Assembly: GCF_900108015.1 (NCBI RefSeq)
Contig: NZ_FNVP01000014.1
Location: forward strand, 1-64,000
Length of the DNA stretch: 64,000 nucleotides
Source: Flavobacterium urumqiense
Lineage (GTDB): Bacteria > Bacteroidota > Bacteroidia > Flavobacteriales > Flavobacteriaceae
Direction of reading: 5' to 3'
Shown one piece after another: positions 1 through 9,322 of the stretch. The stretch's first letter is position 1. Each line of letters opens with the position of its first letter. Under the pieces are notes generated by a model. The model ran no database searches and was not told the origin of the DNA. It was given only the letters and a program-made list of their open reading frames with translations. A program made the translations under genes and the position numbers.

Positions 1-180
1 GAAAGTGTTTTCCTCTCCCCGGCCCTCTCCGAAGGAAAGGGTGACAAAATGGATAGATTGATGCTAATCATTATACAATTGGTCGCAGAAATGTAGTACT
101 GTTAGTATACACTTTCACTCCTATATAGGAGAACAAATCAATAGTGGGCATTAGGACTGTTCCTTCGTAGAAATCAAAAA
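1..180. other. Gene-free stretch with small palindromes
   Basis: I see no coding sequence here. CCCTCTCC at 23-30 pairs imperfectly with GGAAAGGG at 34-41. A perfect palindrome, CTCCTATATAGGAG, occupies 118-131. GAAAGTGT at 1-8 is the exact inverse of ACACTTTC at 109-116, so the segment could be the edge of a larger dispersed repeat cut by the window start. The GC-rich CCTCTCC patch looks unlike the AT-rich surroundings. Function is unknown. Confidence 0.4.
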
Positions 181-200
181 TTCGATGAAACGCTGCGCGC

Positions 201-280
201 GTTAGGGATAGCAGCGGAAAGCCCACAAGAAAGTGAAGTGAAACGCAACTTTATGAGGACTTGTAACGAATAGCCCGACC
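201..280 (+). repeat. Structured two-box intergenic element, copy 1
   Basis: The left box reads GATAGCAGCGGAAAGCCC and the right box GACTTGTAACGAATAGCCC. The same box pattern recurs at 46177-46253 and 62543-62622. In this copy the insert between boxes is only weakly self-complementary, with ACAAG at 224-228 able to pair with CTTGT at 260-264. A strong terminator-like hairpin follows at once, which suggests a plus-strand transcript. I recall similar sequences being abundant in Flavobacterium intergenic regions. It may correspond to the Rfam Flavo-1 motif, but I could not check this. Confidence 0.55.
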
Positions 281-286
281 GTTTAT

Positions 287-329
287 AAAAAAGAGGCTAA
301 TACCCTTATTGATAATAGCCTCTTTTTTT
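287..329. terminator. Rho-independent terminator, bidirectional
   Basis: AAAAAAGAGGCTA at 287-299 pairs with TAGCCTCTTTTTT at 316-328, giving a 13-bp stem with A and T tracts on both sides. It can end the copy-1 element transcript on the plus strand and the DUF4294 gene on the minus strand. Confidence 0.85.
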
Positions 330-355
330 ATAAGCGGGAACGCCCAAATGGTACT

Positions 356-1030
356 CTAATTTATTTTTTGTGCTTTTGACAACCAAGAATCCGTTAAGCT
401 GTCATAATCTACAGGAGCTGCAGGTTTTTGATTTTGCAATCTTCCAGATTCGAAAGCTCTTACCAATATTGTTTCTATTAAATAGTCTTCGTTGACATCG
501 TAAGGAGCATATTTTGTCTTTAAATTGATATCAAACATACTAGCCGCTGTGTTAGACCAAAAAGCTTTCCAACCACTTTTAAGGTTTTTGACTAGATCAT
601 ATGTTGTTATACCGGTTTGACGATGAATTAACTTTACGAGTATTTGACCTTGCTTACGGGACAGCTTTTTGAGCTTGGATTCAAATTCATTACTAAGGTA
701 ATCTTCAACTATCTTAAAGTATTTCTTCTTTTCCTTATTTGTATGAAGTGCTGCCATTCCTTTATTAAGAACAATCAATCGCTCCGAAGCCAGTTTTGCA
801 TAAGGATAGGTTTTATAAACTCTGTTTTGAAGAATCATAAATTGCTTTTTCGCTTCAGGGTCGAGTTTCTCTTTAAAGACTACTAATTCGGGTAATTGTA
901 TGGTGTCATTTAGTATTGAATCGTTTTCAGTTAATACATAACCCATCTTGGTAGTATCTTTTGGGGTTATTTGAGCATTAACTTCTATAGTTGTAAAAAG
1001 TAAAAAAAAGAAAAGTATACCGATCTTCAT
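356..1030 (-). CDS. DUF4294 domain-containing exported protein
   Basis: A 224-residue protein beginning with a typical signal peptide (MKIGILFFFLLFTTIEVNAQ), so it is probably periplasmic or envelope-associated. The region from about residue 50 to 200 has the basic, helix-rich character of DUF4294, a Bacteroidota family without known function; it contains the segment YKTYPYAKLASERL near residue 72. It lies divergent from the M42 peptidase with an 83-bp gap, an arrangement I associate with flavobacteria. The family assignment is from sequence resemblance; no catalytic motif is visible. Confidence 0.8.
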   Translation of the reverse strand: MKIGILFFFLLFTTIEVNAQITPKDTTKMGYVLTENDSILNDTIQLPELVVFKEKLDPEAKKQFMILQNRVYKTYPYAKLASERLIVLNKGMAALHTNKEKKKYFKIVEDYLSNEFESKLKKLSRKQGQILVKLIHRQTGITTYDLVKNLKSGWKAFWSNTAASMFDINLKTKYAPYDVNEDYLIETILVRAFESGRLQNQKPAAPVDYDSLTDSWLSKAQKIN

Positions 1031-1113
1031 TGGTTGAAAAATTTAATTGCCAAAATTATACATTATTAATGCAACTGTGATGCCAAATTTATAATTTAGC
1101 AAAAAATAACTTT

Positions 1114-2202
1114 ATGAGTGCTAAATCAATATTAAAAAAGTCATCACTTGACTTTTTAGAAAACTATCTTAATAATGCATCGCCTACAGGATATGAAAGT
1201 GGCGGGCAAAAATTATGGATGGATTATTTGAAACCCTATGTTGATACTTTTATAACCGATACATACGGTACTGCTGTAGGAATTATAAATCCAGATGCTC
1301 CATACAAGGTAGTAATTGAAGGTCATGCAGACGAAATTTCTTGGTATGTAAATTATATTACTGAAGACGGCTTAATCTATGTAATTAGAAATGGTGGTTC
1401 AGATCATCAGATTGCTCCTTCAAAACGTGTCAATATCCACACTAAAAACGGAATTGTAAAAGGTGTTTTTGGCTGGCCAGCTATCCACACTAGAAATAGA
1501 AGTAAAGAAGAAGTGGCTAAAGTCGATAACTTGTTTATTGATATTGGTTGTGAAACTAAAGAGCAAGTCGATAAAATGGGAGTTCATGTTGGTTGTGTGA
1601 TTACATATCCTGATGAATTCATGATTTTGAACGAAAATAAGTTTGTTTGTCGTGCCATTGACAACCGTATGGGTGGGTTTATGATTGCTGAAGTGGCTCG
1701 TTTGTTACACGAAAATAAAATAAAACTTCCTTTTGGATTGTACATCACGAATTCTGTTCAGGAAGAAGTAGGTCTTCGTGGTGCAGAAATGATTACTAAA
1801 ACTATCAAACCAAACGTAGCAATTGTTACTGATGTTTGCCACGATTCTACTACTCCAATGATCGAAAAGAAAATTGAAGGTGATACAAAAATCGGCAAAG
1901 GTCCTGTAGTTACTTATGCGCCGGCTGTTCAGAATAATTTGAGAGAACTGATTTTAGAAACTGCTATGGCTAAAGAAATTCCGTTCCAGCGATTGGCTTC
2001 CTCTCGTGTTACCGGTACAGATACCGATGCTTTTGCTTACAGTAATGGCGGTGTAGCTTCGGCTTTGATCTCATTGCCTTTGCGTTATATGCATACAACC
2101 GTTGAAATGGTACACCGTGATGATGTAGAAAATGTCATTAAATTGATTTATGAGACCTTATTGAAATTGGAAAATGAAGAAACCTTTTCTTATTTCAAGT
2201 AA
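1114..2202 (+). CDS. M42 family metallopeptidase (glutamyl aminopeptidase-like)
   Basis: A 362-residue cytosolic protein of the M42 di-zinc aminopeptidase family, which trims peptides from the N terminus in large dodecameric particles. Metal-ligand motifs are all visible: GHADEI (His and Asp), AIDNRMGG (bridging Asp), the catalytic QEEVGLRGA pair of glutamates, TDVCHD, and a C-terminal MHTTVEMVHRDD segment holding the last His. Length is normal for the family. There is no signal peptide. The gene appears monocistronic and ends at a strong bidirectional terminator. Older annotations call this family endoglucanase M, which is misleading. Confidence 0.93.
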   Translation: MSAKSILKKSSLDFLENYLNNASPTGYESGGQKLWMDYLKPYVDTFITDTYGTAVGIINPDAPYKVVIEGHADEISWYVNYITEDGLIYVIRNGGSDHQIAPSKRVNIHTKNGIVKGVFGWPAIHTRNRSKEEVAKVDNLFIDIGCETKEQVDKMGVHVGCVITYPDEFMILNENKFVCRAIDNRMGGFMIAEVARLLHENKIKLPFGLYITNSVQEEVGLRGAEMITKTIKPNVAIVTDVCHDSTTPMIEKKIEGDTKIGKGPVVTYAPAVQNNLRELILETAMAKEIPFQRLASSRVTGTDTDAFAYSNGGVASALISLPLRYMHTTVEMVHRDDVENVIKLIYETLLKLENEETFSYFK

Positions 2203-2243
2203 TTTTTAGCTGTCAATAAATTTATCTGCTTTATATTTAATAA

Positions 2244-2273
2244 AAGAAGCCGGGCAATTATGCTCGGCTTCTT
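2244..2273. terminator. Bidirectional terminator between convergent genes
   Basis: AAGAAGCCGGGC at 2244-2255 pairs with GCTCGGCTTCTT at 2262-2273, with one G-T pair, between the converging M42 peptidase and efflux operon. Confidence 0.8.
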
Positions 2274-2288
2274 CATTATAGGTTTATT

Positions 2289-3722
2289 TTATCTCCAACC
2301 ACCTCCTAAATCTCTATACACATGTACAAAAGCATTCATCTGATTTTTTTTGGTTTCTATCAATTCCATTTTAGAATCTAATGCATCACGTTGCGTCATA
2401 AGAACTTCAAAATAATCTATTCTAGCTGACTTAAACAATGCATTAGAAGCATCAATAGACTTGTTAAGAGCATCAACTTGTTGCGATTTTATACTATAAC
2501 TCTTTTCTAGATTACTAATCTTCGATAGTTGGTTCGAAACTTCCAAATACGCATTTAGGATAGTACGTTCGTAGTTATACATTGCCTGAAGTTGGCGTGA
2601 ATTGGCATTGTAAAACTCTGCTTTAATTCTATTTCTATTAATAAGCGGTGCTGCTAAATCCCCAGCTAAAGAATACAGTAAAGATTCAGGAAATTTCACT
2701 AAATAAGATGTTTTAAACGCTTGTAATCCAAAGGCTGCAGAAATATCAAGTGACGGATAAAATTCAGCACGAGCGACTTTTACATCTAATTTTGCTGCTG
2801 TCAATTCTAATTCAGCTTGTTTGACATCTGGACGATTTTCTAATAATTGTGACGGAATTCCAGACTTTATAGCTATTGTAGAAAAATTCAAAAAGACATT
2901 TTTATCTCGCTTAATTTTTTCTGGATATCGCCCTAATAAAAAGTTGATTCTATTTTCCGTTTCTACGATTTTTTGATTGATTTCAAACTCCATACTTTTT
3001 GATGACAAAACCTCTGCTTGAAATTTTTGAACCGCAAGTTCAGTTGCTCTTGCTGCTTCTTTTTGAACTTTTACAATATTTAAGGCATTATTTTGCAATT
3101 CAATAGTTTGTTTTACTATCTCTAGTTGACTATCTAAAGCTAACAATTCATAATATGAATCAGCTACTTCGGCAATAAGATTAGTAACAACAAAATTTTT
3201 GCCTTCAATTGTGGATAAATACCTGCTTACAGCTGCTTTCTTAGAATTATGTAGTTTTTTCCAAATATCTACTTCCCAGTTGGCATAAGCTCTCAAATTA
3301 AAATCAGTAAGAGGATCTGGAAATTCTTTTCCTGGAGCAACTTCAGTAGAAGCATCACCAGCCCCTTGGCTGGTATATCTTCCCACTTTTTCCACTCCTG
3401 TCCCAGCTCTCAAGCCAACTGAAGGTAATAAGGCTCCTTTTCTAACTCGGATGTCATTCTTAGCAATTTCTATTTCTTGCAAAGTAATATTTAATTCCTG
3501 ATTGTTTTTTAAGGCAATATCGATTAAATCAACTAGGTTTTTATCATTGAAATAGTTGTGCCAAGTAACCTTTGACACATTAATTGAGTCTTTACCACTG
3601 CCATAACTTTCAGGAACAGTACTATTTGCCGTTGATGATGCTACCGACGGGGCTTTACAGCTAATTATGCTAAGGCAAGTGCTCAACATTATAACAAAGC
3701 TTTGTAACTTATTTTTATTCAT
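2289..3722 (-). CDS. TolC-family outer-membrane efflux lipoprotein
   Basis: A 477-residue outer-membrane channel of an RND efflux system. The N-terminus ends in a lipobox (SIISCKA), implying lipid anchoring, as in the NodT/OprM branch. Two OEP repeats span roughly residues 60-270 and 290-470, and the signature segment SGIPSQLLENRPDV near residue 288 is typical of the family. It is the last gene of a three-gene operon and overlaps the RND pump gene by 8 bases, so the two are translationally linked. The substrate cannot be read from the sequence. Confidence 0.93.
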   Translation of the reverse strand: MNKNKLQSFVIMLSTCLSIISCKAPSVASSTANSTVPESYGSGKDSINVSKVTWHNYFNDKNLVDLIDIALKNNQELNITLQEIEIAKNDIRVRKGALLPSVGLRAGTGVEKVGRYTSQGAGDASTEVAPGKEFPDPLTDFNLRAYANWEVDIWKKLHNSKKAAVSRYLSTIEGKNFVVTNLIAEVADSYYELLALDSQLEIVKQTIELQNNALNIVKVQKEAARATELAVQKFQAEVLSSKSMEFEINQKIVETENRINFLLGRYPEKIKRDKNVFLNFSTIAIKSGIPSQLLENRPDVKQAELELTAAKLDVKVARAEFYPSLDISAAFGLQAFKTSYLVKFPESLLYSLAGDLAAPLINRNRIKAEFYNANSRQLQAMYNYERTILNAYLEVSNQLSKISNLEKSYSIKSQQVDALNKSIDASNALFKSARIDYFEVLMTQRDALDSKMELIETKKNQMNAFVHVYRDLGGGWR

Positions 3723-6700
3723 TATGATCGATTTCTTCGGTTAATGGATTATTGTTTTGTTTTTTGACTAATTTAATTTTTGCCGCAATACTACCAAATA
3801 TGTAATACAATCCCGGAATAATTAATACACCACAAACAGTTCCTAAAAGCATTCCTCCAAGAGCAGCGGAACCAATGGTTCTATTCCCTATTTTACCTGG
3901 ACCTGATGCAAATACTAATGGAATTAATCCAGCAATAAATGCAAATGAGGTCATTAATATGGGACGGAATCTAACTTTGGCACCTTCCAAAGCTGCTTCT
4001 AATATTGTTGCACCTGCTTCATGCTTTTGGACGGCAAATTCAACAATCAAAACGGCATTTTTACCAAGCAACCCAATAAGCATTACAAAAGCTACCTGAG
4101 CATAAATGTTGTTTTCTAAACCACAAATTGAAAGTAATAAAAATGACCCAAAAATACCTGCAGGAAGAGATAATATGACTGCAAAAGGCAAAATAAAACT
4201 TTCGTATTGCGCTGCTAAAACTAAATAAACAAACAGTAAACAAATCAGGAAAATAAATATCGCTTCGTTACCACGACCAACTTCATCTTTAGATATTCCT
4301 GCCCAATCTATACCAAATCCTCTTGGTAAAGTTTTTTCTGCCACTTCCTGGATCGCTTTAATAGATTCTCCGCTACTGTAGCCAGACGCAGATTGACCAC
4401 TTATTTCGGCGGCATTATACATGTTGTGACGTGTGATTTCTGATAAACCGTAAACTTTATCCATATGCATAAACGCCGAAAACGGAACCATTTCATCACG
4501 ATTGTTTTTGACATACAACTTCAAGATATCTTCTGGTAACGCCCTATATTCTGGAGATGTTTGAACAATAACCTTATATTGGCGATCGTATTTAATAAAA
4601 CTAATTTCATAGTTACTACCAACCAATGTAGAAAGCGTGTTCATGGCATTATCTATAGTAACACCTTTTTGTTGGGCCATATCGTTATCAATTCTCATCA
4701 TGTACTGCGGGAAACTTGCACTATAGAAACTAAACACCGATGCTAATTCTGATCGTTTATTCAATTCCTTTACGAAATCATTGTTTACCTTTTCCATTTT
4801 CTTGTAATCGCCAGAGCCTGCTTTATCAAGCAAACGCAATTCAAATCCGCCCGCTGCCCCATAACCCGGCACCGCTGGTGGTTGAAAAAATTCAAGAGTT
4901 GCACCTGTAATATTTTTTGATTTTTCTTCGAGTTCTTTCATGATCTCATCAACAGAATGCTTGCGGTCTTCCCAACTTTTTAGGTTAACTAAACAGGTTC
5001 CTGAATTGGCTCCTGTTCCTTCAGTTAAAATTTCAAATCCAGCCAATGCTGATACAGATTTAACACCATCAATTTTTTCTGCAATTTTTTGAAGTTTTAA
5101 AGCTACATCATTGGTTCTTTCTAAAGAAGATCCTGGAGGAGTTTGTATAATAGCGTAGAACATTCCTTGGTCTTCATTTGGAATAAATCCTGATGGAAGA
5201 CTGTTATTTAAAAAAAATATTCCTAGACAAAAACTGATTAAAACACCAAATGTTAATGTTCTTCGATTTACAATTTTATTAAGTATCCCTGTATATTTTC
5301 CAGTAAGTTGATTGAATTTATCATTAAATCCATCTAAAAAATTATTTAACGGAGTTTTCTTTCTTGCAACACCGTGATTATTTTTTAACATCATAGCACA
5401 AAGAGCAGGCGTAAGTGTTAATGCCACAACGCCAGACAAAATAATACCTGTTGCCATTGTGATAGAAAATTGTCGGTAAAAGATACCTACCGGACCAGAC
5501 ATAAATGCAACAGGAATGAATACTGCCGCCATCAAAAAGGTAATGGCTATAATAGCCCCACTAATTTCGTGCATTGCCTTTTTAGTAGCCTTGAGGGGAC
5601 CTAAATGCTCTTCTTCCATCTTAGCATGTACTGCCTCGATGACAACAATGGCATCATCAACTACAACACCAATAGCTAAAACAAGCGCAAATAATGTAAC
5701 CAGATTTATCGAAATTCCAAAAATCTGCATGAATGCAAATGTTCCAATAAGTGAAACAGGTACTGCGATTGCTGGAATAATAGTAGAACGCCAATCACCT
5801 AAAAATAAGAATACTACTAATCCTACCAGAATAAAAGCTTCAACCAAGGTGTGAATTACTTTTTCGATAGAGGCATCTAAAAATTTTGATGCATCATAAC
5901 TAATTTCATAATCTACCCCTTTAGGGAATGAGGTACTCTTGATTTCTGCTAATTTTGCTTTTACGTCTTTAATTACTTGAGAAGCATTACTTCCATACGA
6001 TTGTTTTATTGTTATGGCTGCAGAAGGTTTACCGTTTAAATTCGAATAAATATCGTACATCGAACTTCCGAATTCTACATTGGCAACATCTTTCAGTCGC
6101 AGAATTTCACCATTTGGATTGGATTTTAAAATAATATTTCCATATTGTTCTTTAGTGGTAAAACGTCCAGAATATTTCAAAACAAATTCAAATGCTTGAG
6201 AGCGTTTTCCCGAACTTTCTCCGGTTTTACCCGGCGAAGCTTCTAAGCTTTGTTGGGATAAAGCTTCCATTACTTCATCAGCAGAAATCTTATACGCTAA
6301 CATTCTGTCTGGCTTCAGCCAGATGCGCATCGCATAATCTCGGTTACCCACAATATCTGCATCACCTACTCCATCAACTCTCTTAAGTTCTGAAAGAATA
6401 TTAATATCTGTAAAATTATATAAGAATTTTTGATCCATTGTCGGATCTTTGCTATACAAGTTAATGTACATCAAATTGTTAGACTCTTCACGAGTAATTT
6501 TTACTCCTTCTCTAACTACAAGTGGCGGTAGTTTATTAACTACTGACGCAACCCTGTTCTGAATATTTATTGAAGCTTGGTTAGGATCAGTTCCTAAATT
6601 AAAGATTACTTGAATTGAAGCTTCCCCATCATTACCGGCATCAGATGCTATATATTTCATTCCTGGAACACCATTAATAGCTCTTTCTAAAGGAATTACA

Positions 6701-6882
6701 ACTGATTTAATCAACAATTCATTATTTGCTCCAGGATATTCCGCTGTGACATTTACTTTTGGAGGCGAAATAGACGGCAATTGAGTAACTGGCAAATGGG
6801 TTATAGCCAAAATCCCAAGTAATACTATCATCAGTGATATCACTATTGACAATACTGGTCTTTCTATAAATTTATTAAACAT
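3715..6882 (-). CDS. RND efflux pump, inner-membrane HAE1 subunit (AcrB-like)
   Basis: A 1055-residue proton-driven exporter with the expected twofold arrangement of transmembrane helices and periplasmic porter loops. Near residue 400 the segment LVLAIGVVVDDAIVVIEA carries the paired aspartates of the proton relay, and VMLIGLLGKNAVLIVEFA near residue 940 is the matching helix in the second half. FIPNEDQGMF is the conserved porter-domain motif. Its length matches multidrug HAE1 pumps rather than heavy-metal CusA pumps. It lies between the adaptor and channel genes. Drug, bile or dye export is a family inference. Confidence 0.96.
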   Translation of the reverse strand: MFNKFIERPVLSIVISLMIVLLGILAITHLPVTQLPSISPPKVNVTAEYPGANNELLIKSVVIPLERAINGVPGMKYIASDAGNDGEASIQVIFNLGTDPNQASINIQNRVASVVNKLPPLVVREGVKITREESNNLMYINLYSKDPTMDQKFLYNFTDINILSELKRVDGVGDADIVGNRDYAMRIWLKPDRMLAYKISADEVMEALSQQSLEASPGKTGESSGKRSQAFEFVLKYSGRFTTKEQYGNIILKSNPNGEILRLKDVANVEFGSSMYDIYSNLNGKPSAAITIKQSYGSNASQVIKDVKAKLAEIKSTSFPKGVDYEISYDASKFLDASIEKVIHTLVEAFILVGLVVFLFLGDWRSTIIPAIAVPVSLIGTFAFMQIFGISINLVTLFALVLAIGVVVDDAIVVIEAVHAKMEEEHLGPLKATKKAMHEISGAIIAITFLMAAVFIPVAFMSGPVGIFYRQFSITMATGIILSGVVALTLTPALCAMMLKNNHGVARKKTPLNNFLDGFNDKFNQLTGKYTGILNKIVNRRTLTFGVLISFCLGIFFLNNSLPSGFIPNEDQGMFYAIIQTPPGSSLERTNDVALKLQKIAEKIDGVKSVSALAGFEILTEGTGANSGTCLVNLKSWEDRKHSVDEIMKELEEKSKNITGATLEFFQPPAVPGYGAAGGFELRLLDKAGSGDYKKMEKVNNDFVKELNKRSELASVFSFYSASFPQYMMRIDNDMAQQKGVTIDNAMNTLSTLVGSNYEISFIKYDRQYKVIVQTSPEYRALPEDILKLYVKNNRDEMVPFSAFMHMDKVYGLSEITRHNMYNAAEISGQSASGYSSGESIKAIQEVAEKTLPRGFGIDWAGISKDEVGRGNEAIFIFLICLLFVYLVLAAQYESFILPFAVILSLPAGIFGSFLLLSICGLENNIYAQVAFVMLIGLLGKNAVLIVEFAVQKHEAGATILEAALEGAKVRFRPILMTSFAFIAGLIPLVFASGPGKIGNRTIGSAALGGMLLGTVCGVLIIPGLYYIFGSIAAKIKLVKKQNNNPLTEEIDHNE

Positions 6883-6904
6883 TTCTTTATCTTTAGGATT
6901 ACGA

Positions 6905-7987
6905 CTATTCTGCTTTTAATTTCAAATGATTCAGTACTTCTGATGGTTTCTGAAAGGCATACTTTATTTTATCATCCTCTTTTACTTTCTGAACACCTTC
7001 CAATAGAATCTTTTCATTTTCAGTAATACCGCTTTTTACTACATAAAGGTCTGGCATTTCTCCTGTAATGGTTATTTCTCTTGATTTCACAACATTGTTT
7101 TTATCAACTACAAAAACATATTTTTTATCCTGAATTTCGTAGGTTGCTTTTTGAGGAATTACTAAAGCATTATGTTGTGGTACTATCATCTGAATCTCCC
7201 CACTTTCTCCATTTTTTAGCAATTTATCTGAGTTTGGAAACCTAGCCCTGAACGAAATATTTCCTGTTTCACTATTGAATTCACTTTCAATAACTTCTAC
7301 ATTTCCTTTATATTTAAAAAGTTGTTCGTTTGCTAAAAGTAAACCTACTTTAGTTTCGCCACGATCTTTAACATCTGTTTGATAATTCAAATATTCTGGT
7401 TCAGAAACATTGAAATAAGCAAACATCTGACTGTTATCTGACAGACTAGTTAACAATGCACCTTCGTCAACCAAACTCCCTAATTTTAATGGAATACGGT
7501 CAATAGTTCCAGAAAATGGAGCTCTGATTTCAGTAAATGATAAATGTAATTTTGCCAAAGAAACTTCGGCTCTAGCTTGTTCTAGTTTTGCCATTGCCAA
7601 AGCCTGTTCATTTTTTGAAACTATCTTTTTATCCACTAAAATTTTAGTGTTTTGTAATTCAATCTCGGCTCCTTTAGCTTCTGCCTGTGCTTTTAGTAAT
7701 TCAGCCTGAAACTGTGTTGGCATAATTTGAAACAATATTTGACCAGCTTTTACATACTGACCTTCATCAACATAAATTTTTTGCAGATATCCTTTTTCTT
7801 GATTACGAATCTCAATATTTCTTATTGATTTAATTTGTGTAACATACTGTTTAGTAAAACAAGTATCTATTCGTAAAGGATTAGTAACTGTAAACTTAGT
7901 AACTTCTTCTTTTTCTTCCTTTTTTGAGTTACAACTAACAAGAAATAACGCGGCCATTAAGCCCGTAAACACAGCAATTTTTTTCAT
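6905..7987 (-). CDS. RND efflux periplasmic adaptor (AcrA-like)
   Basis: A 360-residue membrane-fusion protein. It begins with a lipoprotein signal (LFLVSCNSKK), followed by a barrel-sandwich half motif (YVDEGQYVKAGQILFQI), a coiled-coil hairpin from about residue 95 to 150, and the second lipoyl half (IRAPFSGTIDRIPLKLGSLV). It is the first gene of the operon, 22 bases before the pump gene. No dedicated regulator gene is adjacent, so control of this operon is not evident. Confidence 0.94.
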   Translation of the reverse strand: MKKIAVFTGLMAALFLVSCNSKKEEKEEVTKFTVTNPLRIDTCFTKQYVTQIKSIRNIEIRNQEKGYLQKIYVDEGQYVKAGQILFQIMPTQFQAELLKAQAEAKGAEIELQNTKILVDKKIVSKNEQALAMAKLEQARAEVSLAKLHLSFTEIRAPFSGTIDRIPLKLGSLVDEGALLTSLSDNSQMFAYFNVSEPEYLNYQTDVKDRGETKVGLLLANEQLFKYKGNVEVIESEFNSETGNISFRARFPNSDKLLKNGESGEIQMIVPQHNALVIPQKATYEIQDKKYVFVVDKNNVVKSREITITGEMPDLYVVKSGITENEKILLEGVQKVKEDDKIKYAFQKPSEVLNHLKLKAE

Positions 7988-8155
7988 GATTTAAAATAGT
8001 AATTAAGCAATTGATTTGTGGAATTCAACGATTCCTTTTGGAGGTAACAAATACGTAAAGTTGCCTGGAATTGGCACAAAAGCCATTCAAGAAAATAAAT
8101 AAGTATCACTTAAAAAAGGCAATACTAATCAGTAACAAATAATATCAATTGATTA

Positions 8156-8551
8156 TCAGATTCTTAACACTTTATTTGTAATGTAGATTGGTGTAGATTG
8201 GCCTCTGATAGGCTCACAATTATAAAAAACATTGTGGTAATATGGATTTTCAAGAGAATCACCATAAGACAAATACCATTTAGCAAGCAAAGAGTGTTTT
8301 ACTTGGAATAATTTATTTGTTTTACCATCTTCATGATTATCGCAATGAGAAAATTCTTCATCTAAGTCAAAATCACTATATTCAATCAATGAGTAAGAAT
8401 GATGTAAAATAGTAATTTGATCTTGTTCTATTGATGGAAGATTACAATTTGAAATTGAAACAAAAGTACTTTTATACAAATTCGCTTGCATTTTATTTCC
8501 TCCTGTAAGCAGTAAGGTAAAAAAATATAATATAAATACTGTTTGTTTCAT
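8156..8551 (-). CDS. Small exported protein of unknown function
   Basis: About 131 residues starting MKQTVFILYFFTLLLTGG, a plausible signal peptide. I chose this start over an ATG 33 bases upstream because it gives the signal peptide and because a minus-strand promoter box TACTTTTG sits at 8566-8559 just before it, implying an almost leaderless mRNA. Cysteines occur in CNLPS, SHCDN and NCEP. I recognise no domain. Position upstream of the efflux operon in the same direction could be coincidental, as about 170 bases separate them. Confidence 0.5.
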   Translation of the reverse strand: MKQTVFILYFFTLLLTGGNKMQANLYKSTFVSISNCNLPSIEQDQITILHHSYSLIEYSDFDLDEEFSHCDNHEDGKTNKLFQVKHSLLAKWYLSYGDSLENPYYHNVFYNCEPIRGQSTPIYITNKVLRI

Positions 8552-8558
8552 TTGCGAA

Positions 8559-8566
8559 CAAAAGTA
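8559..8566 (-). promoter_or_regulatory. Putative -7 promoter box (TAnnTTTG)
   Basis: On the minus strand the bases read TACTTTTG, matching the Bacteroidota housekeeping -7 consensus. The downstream ATG at 8551 would then lie within a few bases of the transcription start. No clear -33 TTG was identified. Confidence 0.45.
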
Positions 8567-8998
8567 AAAAAATATATGCATCAAAAAACGACTAGAATGT
8601 TAAAAAAAACCAATATCGCTATTATAATTTATTTAGGATTATAGTCGTTAGAAATTTAATTTTACTGAAAAAAAAGGTACTATTATCTTGATTTGATAAT
8701 TTAGACAATGCCATAAAGTTTAGATAAAGGCCATTAACAGAAATTGAAATCTTGACTTTTTTATTTACTTTAGTTTTATCGAATCTTGTATCTATTTCTT
8801 TCCATAAAAATACCCCAAATAGTGTGTAACTTTTTGGGGGCAGTCTATTACAGTGACGCTTTTTTAAAATTCAATAAAATTATTAAAAACTTGCAATTAG
8901 TTTTGATTCTGGTAATTTCAAAAATACAACAGCATCTTTTGCGTTCGCTATTTCGATATATTTTAATGCGTTGGCACCAATTGCATTTTTCTCTTCTA
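8567..8998. other. Gene-free AT-rich stretch
   Basis: About 430 bases with no credible gene on either strand. The downstream part may contain further degraded codons of the DUF1801-like remnant, but nothing aligns clearly enough to call. Confidence 0.4.
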
Positions 8999-9169
8999 GG
9001 AATCTATACCGACCAAGAACTGCTGAATCAGATCGTCATCGAACTTAGCTCCCAAAAATTAGATATGGGAAAAGGTTGCATCCGATTTAAAAAGATGGAT
9101 CAAATTCCATTTGATTTAAATGCAGAATTAGTGCAAAAAATATCTGTTGAAGAATGGATTAATTGTTAA
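8999..9169 (+). pseudogene. DUF1801 family remnant (3' end only)
   Basis: The last 56 codons encode GIYTDQELLNQ and then LDMGKGCIRFKKMDQIPFDL followed by VEEWI. This is the characteristic C-terminal block of DUF1801 (YdhG-like) proteins, which are normally about 130-150 residues. The DNA upstream in the same frame encodes a hydrophobic, non-homologous stretch, and fragments such as PIAFF appear in another frame. I therefore read this as a 5'-decayed gene rather than an intact short one. The family identification is from memory of the motif. Confidence 0.6.
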
Positions 9170-9266
9170 GAATCTCAAATTAAAAAATCAAAATAAGCAA
9201 CAATCTTAAAATTAAAAATTACGAATGTCATTAAAAAAAGATTTTAGGATGGGTATTACTCATAAA

Positions 9267-9303
9267 AAAAAACCGCAATTCATAGTGTGAATTGCGGTTT
9301 TTT
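9267..9303. terminator. Bidirectional terminator
   Basis: AAAAAACCGCAATTCA at 9267-9282 pairs perfectly over 16 bp with TGAATTGCGGTTTTTT at 9288-9303 around a TAGTG loop. It ends purC on the minus strand and anything transcribed through the DUF1801 remnant on the plus strand. Confidence 0.9.
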
Positions 9304-9322
9304 ATTGAATCTATTTTTAGAT

